This document shows positions 1-13,400 of a stretch of 64,000 nucleotides of DNA, one piece after another. A model generated the notes under the pieces. It searched no databases. It was not told where the DNA came from and worked only from the letters and a program-made list of their open reading frames with translations. Position 1 is the first letter of the stretch. Every line of letters begins with the position of its first letter. This DNA comes from Fasciolopsis buskii. Taxonomy: Eukaryota; Platyhelminthes; Trematoda; Plagiorchiida; Fasciolidae. A program made the translations under genes and the position numbers. Location: NCBI GenBank assembly GCA_008360955.1, contig LUCM01009362.1, positions 29,777 through 93,776 on the forward strand, read 5' to 3'.

Positions 1-651
1 GCTGACGAGGTTTGAGAAAATGTGAGCTAACAGACTGAAAACCACCTACTACACTACTTGACAATAAATTATTGCGAGTATCGGGCGTGTTATCAATGGA
101 GATACTATGGGTAGGCAGAAGCGGCAAACAGATTGGGTTGGAGACAGAAGAAACAGGTTGAACAAAAGAGAGGGAACTCTGAGCAGTAGCATACTTATCA
201 CTACCCACCCCGCTCGATGCAATGGGCAGCGCGGTCCTGATTATCCTGCGCGACGACCGATGCAGTATGGAATTATTTGTAGGCGTGTAACTCATGGGGA
301 ATAATGGAAGGGTATTGCTAGGGAGTCCAACCGCTAAGCAGAAGAACGACTAGGGTCCTCAACCAAAGCTTTTGGTTCTCACAAGAACCTGACCGCAAGG
401 CAGTGGGGAATAGCTGAGTGGAAGCCCATCTACTTCGATCAATTATTCGTTCACTCGTTTTTCCGACTGAGCTGCTAACTCAGATCAACCCAACTTGGGG
501 GACCAGGAGACTACTTCGTCAGACCTCTACCCATTGACCTTCCAGGCATGATTGGATCTTCGGCTTGAGATAAGCCATCCTGTATAGCTCGTTGGATCAT
601 GGAGGCACGCAAGCCGTCACACCACGTCAAGTTGTAGTCTCGTTGTGACAG
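1..651 (+). repeat. Dispersed repeat R1, copy 1 (left end outside window)
   Basis: This segment is a close match to 43437-44090 over its whole length, with only scattered substitutions and few indels. The shared part ends in both copies at a GTGACAG. No protein-coding frame survives. The class is not known; the short open frame at 107-304 is not supported as a gene. Confidence 0.9.
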
Positions 652-766
652 GACTATCACCAAACAGATCAGTGGTCGAAATCTCAGAACCGTGAATCAC
701 TTTGGTAGTAGACAGTAACTCTTTATCCCTCCGCTCGTTACCACACCTGACCCAATGAAACCTTAA

Positions 767-1222
767 GTGGTTCTATGGCGCTCTGCGGTCCTATGCTGTC
801 TTATGATGATAGTTGCTGGTTCTCCATCATGGCAACTATGGGGAATACCAAAACCACAATATGATTGTGTCAAGCCTGTCATAAAAAAACCCAGCCTGAA
901 AAATGGTTTCTTAACTGTCATGACGTCAACAGTGGAGTGCATGCCCCGAAATAACAAATCAGGGACATCCGATCAAATAGCGAATGAATGGCAACGCTTC
1001 GTTTACCGCGAAGAAAGCGACAATATGTACCGCTGTGTTGAAATTGATCTATCGATACATCACCAGCAAATACGAAATCACACACCTATAACGTTGGATC
1101 TGGAAGAGAATCGACCATTTTTACGGATCCCCTGTTCATCGCTGCTGTTGCTGTTGAGCCGTACCACCGGTTTTTGTCAGGGAACCGGTTTTGTTTCCAC
1201 AGGTTGTATTGAGTGCGTGTGA
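767..1222 (+). other. Open frame antisense to the dvl 3-prime end, unproven
   Basis: The frame opens after a TAA at 764-766 and runs 151 codons with normal-looking composition, starting with a hydrophobic stretch (ALLCCLMMIV-like) and four later cysteines. It overlaps the last dvl exon on the other strand. There is no ATG before the MM about 12 codons in. I know no family for it and treat it as a possible chance frame. Confidence 0.2.
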
Positions 1223-1461
1223 GGGTACAGGGGGAGCAGTTTGCGGAACCAATTCACCGACGGATCCAGTTCGGCCGGAAATGCTCGCGGGTAACCGAGT
1301 TGTGGGTACAGCAGGCCGTTTGCAAGGGTCTGCCAGATTAGCACCAGAGGGTGGCAGTCTTGATGTTACTCGTCCAGCGGTGGCGATGCTTCCACTACCG
1401 CTACCGGCTGCACTGGCTCCAGTGCCGTTTTTTCGACTAGCTGAACTTGCGCTGCTGGCAC
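1136..1461 (-). CDS. dvl: dvl exon 14: C-terminus, ends in a glutamine run
   Basis: The exon reads [20 protein letters not shown] and similar Ser/Ala/Gly/Thr/Pro sequence and ends [10 protein letters not shown] then TGA at 1138-1136. The total coding length is divisible by three. Vertebrate Dvl proteins end in a short conserved motif (FFVDVM); nothing like it is seen here. It is possible that a further exon lies outside the window, but the frame closes cleanly at this TGA. Confidence 0.72.
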
Positions 1462-4400
1462 CTGAAACATGACCGAATGAAAGACCAATTACCAAAAGCG
1501 GATTGCATTTCCGCGCAAATAGAGCAGAGCACGACAATAAAAATTGTATATATACGCATGCCAATGGGTGAGGCAAAACAAATCAATGAATGAGATGATA
1601 AATTTTCATAAACTGCGCTTGCATTTGAAAGAGAAAGAATTCCCGACAACCATGAAATAGTCCCTGGAGGGGAAAAGTAGAAAGGAACTATCACTATTAA
1701 AGGAGGATATAGTATGACGTAAGGACTGGTATCACACACACAGCTAACACGCACACGAAGACAATAAATTCATACGACTGTGGAGCCACAGAAACTGGAC
1801 CCATCGGATTTCTACCAACCCTTCAATACGGGTTAACATAATGATTAAGTATTGCTGTTAATGGAACAAGAAACCGGTTCACCAGCCGGTGGACGGTAAT
1901 TCACTGCCACACGACTCGTGATCATGTCTGATCTACGGAGATCGCATGTGGTTCTTTGCCACTCCAATTCACAGAATCCACTTGATGATTTCCTCTCTCT
2001 CGTAGCGATGTGGATCCCGGAGAACATGGGGTTCGTCTCTTCGACAGCGTGTACATAAAGGAAAAAGGCCTGGCTTTATCTTTCACTTCGTTCTAACAAA
2101 GTGCACGATCCGTAAGCGCCGTCTGGAGGGTCGGTCAGTTAAGTTGGATCAACATCATTATATGCGCAGGCATACAAAAATCAATCCAGGTAGTTGAAAA
2201 CCCGCGAAGAAGACAAGTGTGGTTTCACCAAATGGTCGGCCATAATTGCTCATGTGCTATTTCGTGTGAAATCCACATCCACCGCCCTAGGTGCACACAG
2301 GAACAGGATAACTTGACGGCTTTCAATGACTTTTTGTGATAGGATTATGTGGCAAACTGGACTAGGTGATGGAGGAATTCCTGTTCAAAAAATTAGACGT
2401 TTTGAACAACTAGAAATATAATCAGAAAGCCGTCAAGTGTTCTACATGTTAGTGCACGGATTTCCAAAGTGGAATTCAGCACATATACAGTGGGACTTGT
2501 GAGATATTCGTAAATGACAATAAGTGCCCTGGTTTCTGAAAAAACTAAAACACGTTCGATTAGGTCGGAAACAAAACTAGGTGGTGTCTAGGACCAGCCT
2601 TGCACTGGTCATTTACCCTGAAACAGTATATCTTTTTTTAATTTAAACCTGATACAAGGAAAGTATACAAAATGAAAGTTCACTCAACCTATGATGTCAG
2701 ATTTTTCGATAGAAAAACGATCGCCTGTCACAGAAATGCTAGCTCTCGAATATCAACGTTTTTCACAGCGAGATTACCAGAAACAAGAAACGAAGATGTC
2801 TAAAAAAGCTGAATTACTCGTCATCGCGACATAGTCCAGCTGAATTAAAGCCGGTTGATGCCCCAATTCTCGCATACATAAATTTACACAGGAATCCTCA
2901 CTTGGCAAACGGTTACGCCGTTCAGCAATGAGTCACCAACTAAAAAGGATTTCAACATTACTCATGATATCTTACGATGTGAAGTCAAGAACTGCAGACA
3001 ACAAGAAAAGCACTTCGACTGCAGTGCTACTGCATTCACATGTACCAACTAAAATTTGCAAACATGGCCTTGCTGGATCTAGCGGACCCTATACCGGCAC
3101 CTTAACTCGACCTACTCGGGACAATTCATACCTTCTTATCACACTCTGGATCGGCCAATCTGATGTATATTCCAGTCATTATTTGCTTCAAAAAACAACG
3201 GGAAACAAGAGCATAAATCTACAAACATGCATAAAACATGCTCCATCAACTTAACCTGCTCAAATTCGATGCCTGTTCGATCGACTGAGTCTTACAACCA
3301 AAAGTTCTACGCCTTGTTTTCGAGGTAACAATCCGTCATATTGCACAATCTCTAGGAGGATAATGGTGTCTAAACATTCTCAACCCTCGAACATCTGCAC
3401 TCCGCGGCCACGCCTCGGAAATGTACAGCACGCATCCTTTACCTACCCAGTGATTTTTATCTGATAAGCAAATGTCCTCTCAATGCCCTAGATGTCTCAA
3501 GTAGGTAGATAGCAATCGAGCCCCCTGCATTCGTGAAAACATTTCATCCAGATGCTCAACCCATCTGCTGCAAGAGCAAGGTTGGGCTTCAGGTTAGTCC
3601 AATTCTGAAACCTATTACACCTGAAAGATGTGAAATGTATCCCAAAAGGATCAACACTATCGTTTAGACGGTAATGAAAAAAACCTGAATGAAGCGATCA
3701 GCTGGACAGAAAACCGACTCCCAACGTCTTTTTCCCAAAATCCGCCAACCTGGATGGTGAGCACGCGCTTCGAACAGACAAGTATCGGTTGAACTCATCT
3801 CTTGACTCAGGAGATCTGCAGTCAGTGAGCACGTAAACAGTTAAGACAAACAGATAGCGACGCTTCAGTCGATTGTCTTTGACACGCACAGAATCAACCG
3901 ACTAAGTTGCACGCAATTGACTGTTAATGAAGACCCAGTCTAAAGTAGGAATCTCGAATCTTATGCATACAACGATCCCGGTGCCGGCATGGTTGCGAAC
4001 ACTTGTATTCGAATAACCTGACAAGAGGAGAGTGAGGCACCACATACAGGTTGTACTTAATCTGCAAATAGTGATCACGGGAGTGCATCCGCGCTTCAGA
4101 GACCGAATTTCAAAGATTCTAGCCAGAAAAGCATTACATGATGTGCTTTATTTTGAGAACACTGGCCGGACCCAAGTAAAGTGGATACTTAAGCTTCAGT
4201 AATGTATGCCACTTACGTCCCCGTCTTCTACTAATGCTGCCGCAATTTTTCGTGCCAGCCCTACAACAACGAAATGGAATTTAGCATGATTCCTCAAGAA
4301 AAGGATGCTAATGTTGTTTGGGCAAGTAACAATTCGCGGCTGCCCACGCTGCGGACAGCGGTTTTCCGTGGCTAATCCAAACTGGACCCCTTGACTCAAT

Positions 4401-7400
4401 AGTTTGACGCAAAAGGCAGTAGGCGGCTCACAGCACAGCAACCCTGAACAGCAACATACCATTGTTTTCAAAGCAATGGGTGTCACAGTTCTGATAATTT
4501 TGTGAGACGATCGATGCGACATAGAATCCACTGTGTTTGTCCAATTAATTTCAAATGCTGGACAGGTACTGTGGTCCACCTGTGAAATGGGAGAACGATT
4601 AGGATTCTCTAACCAAATCCTTTGGTGCTAACAAAAACTTGCCCGCGAGGTGGCGAGGAGTGGGAGTTTACCTACTTGAATGAATCATTCTTTCAATCAT
4701 TCTTCCGACTGAGTTGCCAGCTTCCATCAATCTCCAGTATGGAGGACTAGGAGACTGTTTCACCAAGCCTCTACCCACTGATCTGCCAGGCGTGAATGTG
4801 TTCCCGGTTTTCGATAACCCATCAAACGGAAGTTGTTGGGTTACGAAGGCATGGAAGCCGTCATACCAAATGGAGCTGCAGTCCCACCGAGAGAAATTTT
4901 GCGCGGTAACATTCGGAGCAGGAAATTGCCAGTAAGTAATCTAGATGCAAATTGTGAACAACTAATTTCCAAGGGTTTCACAAGAGAAAATATCACCTAC
5001 ATCGGTACCCCAAAGGAAGCTGATTCTTTACCAAATTCAGGCGAAGAGTTGTTTCAAACCGCAATTTAGCCAACACTTTAAAGTGATGCGGTTAAACTGC
5101 ATAGGCATTACCAAACCGAATAAGGGTGTGTATTTTCAACCACGTCAGAATGCGGTCACAAGCAAATCAACACAGTGCAATAGACTGAGAAATTGCATCT
5201 ACCCAGGTCAATGAGCGTACTTGGTGAAGTATTCGACGCCATCTGGATGGAAAGTGATATTTTATTGAAGTGATATACGAAAACCCAGTGGTCTCCTGAT
5301 AGCCGATTGGATACTAGCAAACAAATACTGTTATCACCGGTTTGACAGCTTACCATGGATCGATAACAGAACCTGAAAACGTGCCTAGCCGATCAATAAC
5401 AGACTAAAACGAATTCGTCTCTTGTGTTAGTTCAACCGATTCGCGCTTCAACAAATGCATGATTTAAAATTGACAGTCGCTCGAATGGATACGAACCTCG
5501 CTTGTTCTCTGAACCAAGTTGACAGGCTGATTCAGGGTCTAAAAAATCATGACCAATGAACTGACCAAGTTTAGACTACCGGGTTGGGATTCACGAAACA
5601 ACTGCAGGCAATAGGTAATAATGACAAAGCTACATAGTCCGTGCTACTCCCGAGATCAATAGTCCTATTTCGTCCATACAATTTTCATTCGCTACAAGTT
5701 ATTTTTCCACTCATGTCACTTGTTCCGCGAGATTACAACCAAGTCTATTAGCAATTATAAAAAAACGGGCAGGCTGAGTTCACGAAAATATCAGGATTAC
5801 CAACCTAAGACTGGCGATGTGATTCGTCGAATATGTTGCTTTGTATCATCGAAAAGAGAAATCACGAAGGTGGAACAAGCATGCAACCATCAACAGGACA
5901 ATACAAAAGTCAAATTATTATACAATGGATTTTCAGCAACTGAAGAAGGATTTCCAAATCCGTTGGAGGCTTTCATATCCGGGAATTCTCTAGAATATGA
6001 CGGGCGTAAAATCATCAAGGGGACTATACGAATGTGACCACCTTACGCTATTTATTGGAGCACTGGCTCAAACTAGGAAAAACAGGTGTTACTCTAATGA
6101 AAAGATCTACAATCAAAGACGGAGTATGGGATCATTCTGATTAGTAAAGCATTTAAGAGATACCATGAGATAGAACTGTGACAAAGAAAGCGGTGCCATG
6201 TGGATGTGAACAAAATGGGAATGGCGGGACAATAAACGTCGATTTGAATTATCAAAAAAATAATGAAAAAATGTAAGCCAAATCATTCACGCCTCGAGCA
6301 AAAAGAAATGAGCGCAAGCGATGGCGAAAAAACGATGGAGTGCACTTTTAAAAAAATGACGCAACCCAAGAAAAACCTGAAACTGTGGACATCGGTTTAC
6401 GGCTTTCACCAACACCAAGTACTAAGCGGTCAGTATCGGCGGCCGAAACCGCGACGTTGGCGACGCAGTCAGTCGTGGGGGACTCCGTCTCAGGAACGAA
6501 TTTTGACTGTGTGTCTGGAATCCCGGCATTGGTCGTCGGTGTCGGACTGCCCGGAAGGAAACTTGCCGGAATGGAGTGTGTCTGAGGAACAGGATCTGAT
6601 GTCATCACCGGTGCAGTTGTGCGAGCCGGCGATGTGATACGAGATGTGCGAGCCGGATGTTTTCGATGAAACGGCAGGCAAAAGCAGTGATTTGTTGAAC
6701 CTAACGAGCGTACACAAACATACATAAACACACAGACAACACCGTGTCCGTTACGGTTAGATCAGAACAGTACGAATTTTCCAATACATACGTGGACAAA
6801 ATCAAGGGGGTAAGCAGTGTGACGAATCGTAATGTTGCCGGGGCGCAAACACGATACAGTGAAAATGATTCAAAACATTGATTCACGATGACGGGTCACG
6901 AAAGAGGAGCATGCATCCGGAATTAATGGTAAAAAGGTGGACCGTGAACACGTGAGTCGATGATCCGAAATGGGAATGTGTACGTGGAAACACAAGTACA
7001 TACACGTACATCAGATAGGCAGATAGGAAATCGAGGAAGAGGGAAAAAGAAACAAGCACAGGTATAAATAAATAGGAATGAACGAAGATACCGGTGTTAT
7101 GAGCTGACAAACTGTAGATAAAACCTCGAGAACAGTATTGTGAACAACAAGTAGAGCTATGGGTAACGAGACCAAACCGAACAAGGAATATCATTTGGGA
7201 AAAAAACTAATTCAGAGGGAAAAAACGTCTATCAAGAATATTGTAAAGCATTCTATATCACTTGGGAGTGTCATAGAACATCCTTTAAGCTGAGTGTTCA
7301 AACTTATGATCATTCAATAGTTTTTATTTCTTACTTTTTTCGTTAGCGAAAAAATGTGCGTATTATTTCCAAGAAAATGGTTGCGGCCAACTGAGATTTG

Positions 7401-10400
7401 CCAAACGGAGAAGTTAATCGGGAATTGTAAATAGTGGAACATATTACGAACGATAAGATAATTGAAAGAGCACAACGACCTAACTTCTCGTTTTATGAAT
7501 TAACACTCATTAACAACCCACCATTGAGGCTACAAAGCGAGTCGAAATTGTCAAAAATCAATAGAATAGGACGAAAATAACGCAATCATGATGCATGCGA
7601 ATTGTACACTGAGCAGGGTCATGATATCTATGATTACATGTGACGCCGCATTCGAAGTCCCGGGGCCTTCCTAACAGAATATTAGTTTTCTGATGAGTTA
7701 AGCAGAATTAAAAGGCCTACAAATAGCCTGAACAGAATAATAGTAGGGATGGGACAACCACAGTTTGTATTCTTGTGATACCGAAATTCACCATTAGTGA
7801 AAAGCACCTGCAAAGAAAAACCGTATGACTTACCGGAAGCGCTCTGTACACTGGGAGCCCCATTGCGGCTTTGCATGGGCCCGCTGGAAGTCAAGTGATC
7901 GGCTGTGGAAGACGTACAGGATGTATGTTGGTTGAGTCCCGTGGCATTCCCATTTACGTTAGTAGCCTTCCTATTTCGACCGAGACGAGCACCGGATGAC
8001 GCAGAAGAACCCGAGGAGGAAGACGCAGAGGATGCAGAAGACTGGGAAGAGCACGACGAAGATGATCGATCATGACCACCTGATTGTTTATGAGGTTTTT
8101 GATTAGCTGACAGTTGCGGTTGGGATGTAGGCGGATGAGTGTGATGGAACTGCATTGCAATTTGCCCCGGATATCCTTGCGTGTCAGTCGGGAAAAGCAT
8201 TTGGTTGCCTGATGCGGCTGCTCGTTCGAAGCTATCAAAATAATGAAACAAGGGCACAACAATGACGTGAATTTGGAGGAAAATCTTCATGTGAAATGCT
8301 TGCACAGAAATCCAATTCGGAGTTGTGGCAGGTCGGAATATCAAACGACAGTCGTTCTTAACCCCAGGAAATCAAGAGACGTTTCAGTTTGTACTAACCA
8401 CAAAGTCTGGTTGATTTACATCGCGAGTGATCGTTAGCACATTCGAAACACGTTAATTTCGATAATTTTCAATACTTCACAGGATTAACAACGACGTTTA
8501 CCCAATCAGCTCCTAATATCCACTGTGGGACTGATAAACGACCAAGACAGAACAGGAACTTGGAACAGATGAACCACACGCAAGGCGAAAGCAGATACTG
8601 AACCAAAAAGGATCTTCTCAGACGATCGGCCATATGTAAGACAAAAATGTCATCGGGAAATCGCACATAAATCAGTTTGAAAAAGACTATGCGGTAAACA
8701 TGATTGACCCTATTTGTTATCACGACCACATCACTTGGTACAGCTGAATAGGAATCGCTGACCTTTTTGAAGCAACTTTTTAGACATGAGTCTGAATAAC
8801 AATGCCCGCGAGGAAAACTAAACTTCATTCTAGATAGGATCTCAGTTACATTATTCTGGTAGCTCATCCTTATCAAAAACCGACTTATCGATAAAAAAAC
8901 ATACTTGATGCTGATAACCAAAGCTGCAGTGTGACTCCCATCGTCTAAAAATTGTTTCGCTGTTGGCAAGCTTACTTGTTCATCGCCATTTGGCCGGGCA
9001 AAAGAGATCCTGACGGGATAAGGCCACCCGATTGATTGTTCGTTGGTCCCATCACCAATCCTGCACCTGCCCCAACCGCCGAAGCGGAATTCGGTGCAGA
9101 TACCGGATAGAGTACGGGTGGATAAGCAGGATAGTGCACCGGAGGGGGAACACCGCTACTGCCACTCGGCGAACCAACTACTGCCGTGCCTGCGCTTGAT
9201 CCGACAGAGCTCGGAGGCATCATGCCAAACACCGCGGATGCACTGGGATTGGGTAGTACGGTTACACCAGATGAGGCAGAATCGGGTAGAACGTGATGTG
9301 GATGATGAGACATCAACGGATACAGTTGTTGTCCGCCAGGGCCGATGCCATGAATTCCACTGTGCGTGGCGTTAGATGGGCCGCCAACCTCGGAAACCGA
9401 GTCAACGTCCTCCAAATTCAGATGAGAAAATGCTAGCGGATATGGGTTAATTAAATTCAACATGTAAATGTTAACCAGTTCTGATACAAAGAGAAAAAAT
9501 AAAAAGCCAACCTAATCTCACTAGGTGGGCGATATATACTTATACATAGTTTAAATATCCCACCATAGAAAAGTTCAATGAAATGCGTGTTCTCAATTCA
9601 ATTCCGATTCCGGATTGACCCATACTTAAAACTGTCGTTTGTTGTATCTCTGCTGCTATAAAACGATCCACTTTGGACTAAGTCATCAATAAACATTGCC
9701 TGAGTGAAATACGACGAGTAATTTCTCACATATTTTACACATCCGGAAAACAAAACATCCACGGGAAAAGTTTAACACAGTTAGCAAGTAGTCCTTAAGG
9801 ATGAAATCTGTTCCCAGGATTCCGATTCAAGGAATATGGTGTATTTATTGGCTGGTATGGCGCTCGAAACAAAGCTTTCGATTGTTGCACACCAGCGGCA
9901 AATGACAGAGCGAAACAAGTTACGGATGAATGACAGAAACCCAGAAACAAAGGTTTCCGACTTCAGCAGATGTTAATCAACTGAAACCGAAGTACAATGT
10001 CGAATTATGGAACTCTATTCTGAATCTCTGTCCAAGCGATCTAGCCTACATGCACTGAGACGATCTGAGGGTTTTATCAGTTGTTGGAGACCAGTGATTG
10101 ATTCGCGTAGCTAGGATAGAAAGGCAACAGTCAGCGGAGCTTACTTAGTTGTTTAACGCTGGGTTATCGTGATGGAGCTGTCGATAATTATGATGATACT
10201 GAACCAAAGTTCTGAGCTGCTGAGGCAGTTCTACGCTATAGTGTTCGTATATACGCAAAACTGCCGTTCTAAATTGATGAACAGATAAGCCACTTTGGTT
10301 TTTCCCATTTAAGTAGTAATATTTCAGCCGTTGATTATTTTTTTCGCGTCACCAAGGTGGTATCGCATCTTTTATTTTTATACCTCATGACCCAAAAAAT

Positions 10401-13400
10401 GACAAAAACTGAAAACAGCGTGGGTCAAAGACAAGCGCCTCCGATCTGCTTTTCTAACTGGCTTACTACGATTCCCTTGCTTCAGACAAGTTTACCATCA
10501 TCCAATTTGTATAAACACTGTACAACGGGGCGAATTACTGATTCACTTCAAATATGGTTCAGTTCACTCAACTTTTACAACCGTTATCGTTGCATCAAAT
10601 TGCTCAGGTTTTGGTTGCTACCGTACTACGCCATCTATTCAAAGGAGAAAATGGGAAATAGGAAATAGGAAATAAGTTGAAGACGTATGTAGAAGAAAGA
10701 TTTCGAGAGCAAAAATCTTTTACCTTTTACTTCCCTTATTAATGAAATAACAATGCACATCATTTTTCAGGAAGGGAGCCGCGGCCAGCATAGGGCTGCC
10801 GCCGGTGGGAAGACTCGAGCCCGCGACCTTCACGTCCAGACGCCACGACCTTATCCGCTTGGCGATCGCCGGCCAAAAAGACAAAAAACGACCTTGAACC
10901 ACTTCTTGGGGGGATCTCGTGGATTCCGACTTGGAAGCTTAATTGGATCAACACGACCCATTCCACTGATTATCACATCTTTCTTACTATGTCATCGACT
11001 GATCGCCTCGACCTATCCTTTAACCACAATCTGCATTGGAGAACAGCATCCGCAAATATGAAACTTTCAGTCGGACACCAACGCAGCACTATCTGCTGTT
11101 GGAAATATAGGCTTTAAGATTGATTACTATGACTATTCAAGGTGGATCTTGCAACTGCTCACAAAAACAAATGCTCCCCACACATGGGGAAACCTGGGGC
11201 ATGCTCAGGTTGCAGAACAATCCAAAAGATGACGTACCGGCAGCTAGATCGCCAAACACGTAGTAGCATTGTTCGGAAAATGTATTCTTGTTTACAGTGT
11301 GCCGGATATAGCCGTACTTCAACAGTTCTGCAGCGTAGCGACGTGCGTCTCGTCTGTCCGCAAAACCGTCCACGTGTGTGTACAGCCAATCGACTAGATC
11401 GGAACCTAGAGATGTGAAGACGACGACGGAATGCGAAAGAGAAGTGAAAAAATGTGACCAGAGAGAAGTAAAGAACGTAGGAAAGTTAAAAAGACAACAA
11501 ACAGACACAGTCGGTGGAGGCCAATAGCAAAGGAATTATGGAAATATCAATCAAAAAACATTCGCATGGCACTTCATCGTAATGAATGCCATTAATTATC
11601 CATGCCCTTCAAGTAAAAAATACTACCGGAACGACTTGGTAAACCCATAAATGACAACTCTGGAAGTACGAATGAGTTACGTAAGCTGATCAAATAATAG
11701 GTAATGAGCCAAATTTAGGAAGTATTCTGAAAACAAACTAAGGATTCGAGGAGTGTCACAATTTCCCCCGTCGATTAGTGTTTCGTCAGTAAACAAAATG
11801 TGCCCGTGGTCAGCCCTTGCAGGTCTATCACTGTTATTCCTACTCCGAAAGAACGAAAAATCGGCCGGCGACAACACGTCCGCAGATGTGAGCGCTTGCG
11901 TCCGCTGGGCTGAAAATCACTGAGATAGCTAAACTTACACGGTTATGATCACACAGCTAATCCCCGCGGCGATCTTCAATTTGTTTACAGGCCTCACAAA
12001 CGCATCCTACACGCAACCGTCCCACTTGTTCAATTGCGGATCAAACCATTAAATGACAAAGTAAAAATCAGTTGGGCGTGCACGCCTTGACTATTTTTCC
12101 GCCTTTGACTCAGTTCTTCATTCTCGTCTTCTACACTAAAAAACTGCTTGTGTGGCTAGGCATTTCACGCAAAAAGGTACAATGCACCATAAAAAGAACG
12201 ATTTCTCAAAAGCCCCGGGGAAAAGGCTCCGGAATACTATACTTTAATTCCACTAACAGTGGTGACCAACCTGGTACCTCATCGGCTCGAGTTTTAAATA
12301 AAACAAATAACTTTTTCTCGTGCCAGTTCATTTGAAGCTACGCTGATCTTCACAGATGTAGAGAAAACTTTCGAACTCCCACACTCCTGTTCATCACATC
12401 TGACTTCAATTTAAACCCATCCAAGTGTTCGGCTTGCAATCAGATCAACAGCATAACCGCAAGCAACAGCTCTCGTTCTGCTATATGCAGAAACCTTTCT
12501 GCTGTCCTTAGCACATGTAGCTGCGTTGGTAAACTACGGTGACCTGCAGGTTTCTTGGCAGTCGCATTGAATCAGGCACAAATTGTGCCAACGAAATGTT
12601 TTCAAACAATAACCATCCACTGCACTCTGATATCCCCCTTACACTGCCGTCCAAAGACATGTTTCAATTCGCAGCTTATAATCGTGCGCATTGCCTTTAG
12701 CAAAATCCGTTGCTTCTTATTTTAGCTCGTACGCTAGCAATCAGACTGATTCACAGCGTTGTTCCGCTTAGTGTTTCATGGCCCTAATTATTTTGTGTAT
12801 TTACGACTTCTTAGTCCATTTTTTAAAATTAGGACACAGTAGCATCAAGCGACTGATTTTATGTTGAAATATAAGTATGTGCTTGCAAAGTTCATTCACG
12901 TGCGGGGACAAACCACAAAGGATTTCGGGTGTACAAACACTACTGACCAATGAATGCGTTCGGAATGGTGATCTTCAGCCACGTTCGATCGTGTATTTCC
13001 AGTCCAGAATCGGGAAGTAGCATACTCTGCACCACCGAGGCCATGTCCGTGGTGACGGTGAGCGAACCGGTTGATTTGTTATTAGTCCCACCGGCCAACA
13101 AGGATCCACTGCTACCGTGTTCACCTGTTCCCTCACCCGCGGATCGTGATCCGGCTGTTTTGGCACTGCCAGGACCACCGGTTCCGGTGGCTGCACCACT
13201 GCTTCCCGGTCCACCGCCTCGATATCCCCGACTGTCTGAACCTGGGTGTTCGCCACTATCAGCCTGTTCAGGTAATGATTTACTAGTCATATTGGATGAG
13301 GATGGTAGGGAGGTTAAGGCGGTAAGCGGAGTGGGAACTAATTGCGGCATACCCGGAGGAACTTGAGGCCCTCCTATTCCGGAATTCCCGACCATGCCCA

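Larger units (their letters stand above)
10550..10975 (-). mobile_element. LINE family 1, 3-prime piece split by a SINE
   Basis: The flank 10590-10715 (GCTCAGGTTTTGGTTGCTAC, AAGATTTCGAGAGCAAA) and 10880-10975 (TTGGGGGGATCTCGTGGATT) match, in order, the LINE 3-prime piece at 45240-45420. The sequence between is SINE family 1 copy a, so the SINE inserted into the LINE. Confidence 0.65.
9433..11237. other. dvl intron 10 (1805 nt) carrying a SINE nested in a LINE piece
   Basis: The part 10550-10975 is a LINE 3-prime segment split by a SINE (10716-10877). A small tandem repeat of GGAAATA lies at 10654-10674. The remaining 9433-10550 holds nothing I recognise. Confidence 0.6.

Noticed and set aside
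1191..1472. Open frame of 93 codons on the plus strand
   Set aside because: It is antisense to dvl exon 14 and low in complexity.
4714..5069. Two overlapping short open frames
   Set aside because: They lie in and just after a diverged R1 repeat copy; no homologous frame is open in the other R1 copies.
8469..8969. 166-codon open frame in dvl intron 11
   Set aside because: It lies in another frame than exon 11, no domain is recognisable, and splicing across it joins exons 11 and 12 in phase.
9043..9375. Open frame of 110 codons on the plus strand
   Set aside because: It is antisense to dvl exon 11.
12950..13366. Open frame of 138 codons on the plus strand
   Set aside because: It is the antisense shadow of the Gly/Ser-rich dvl exon 9; GC-rich repetitive codons leave the other strand open.
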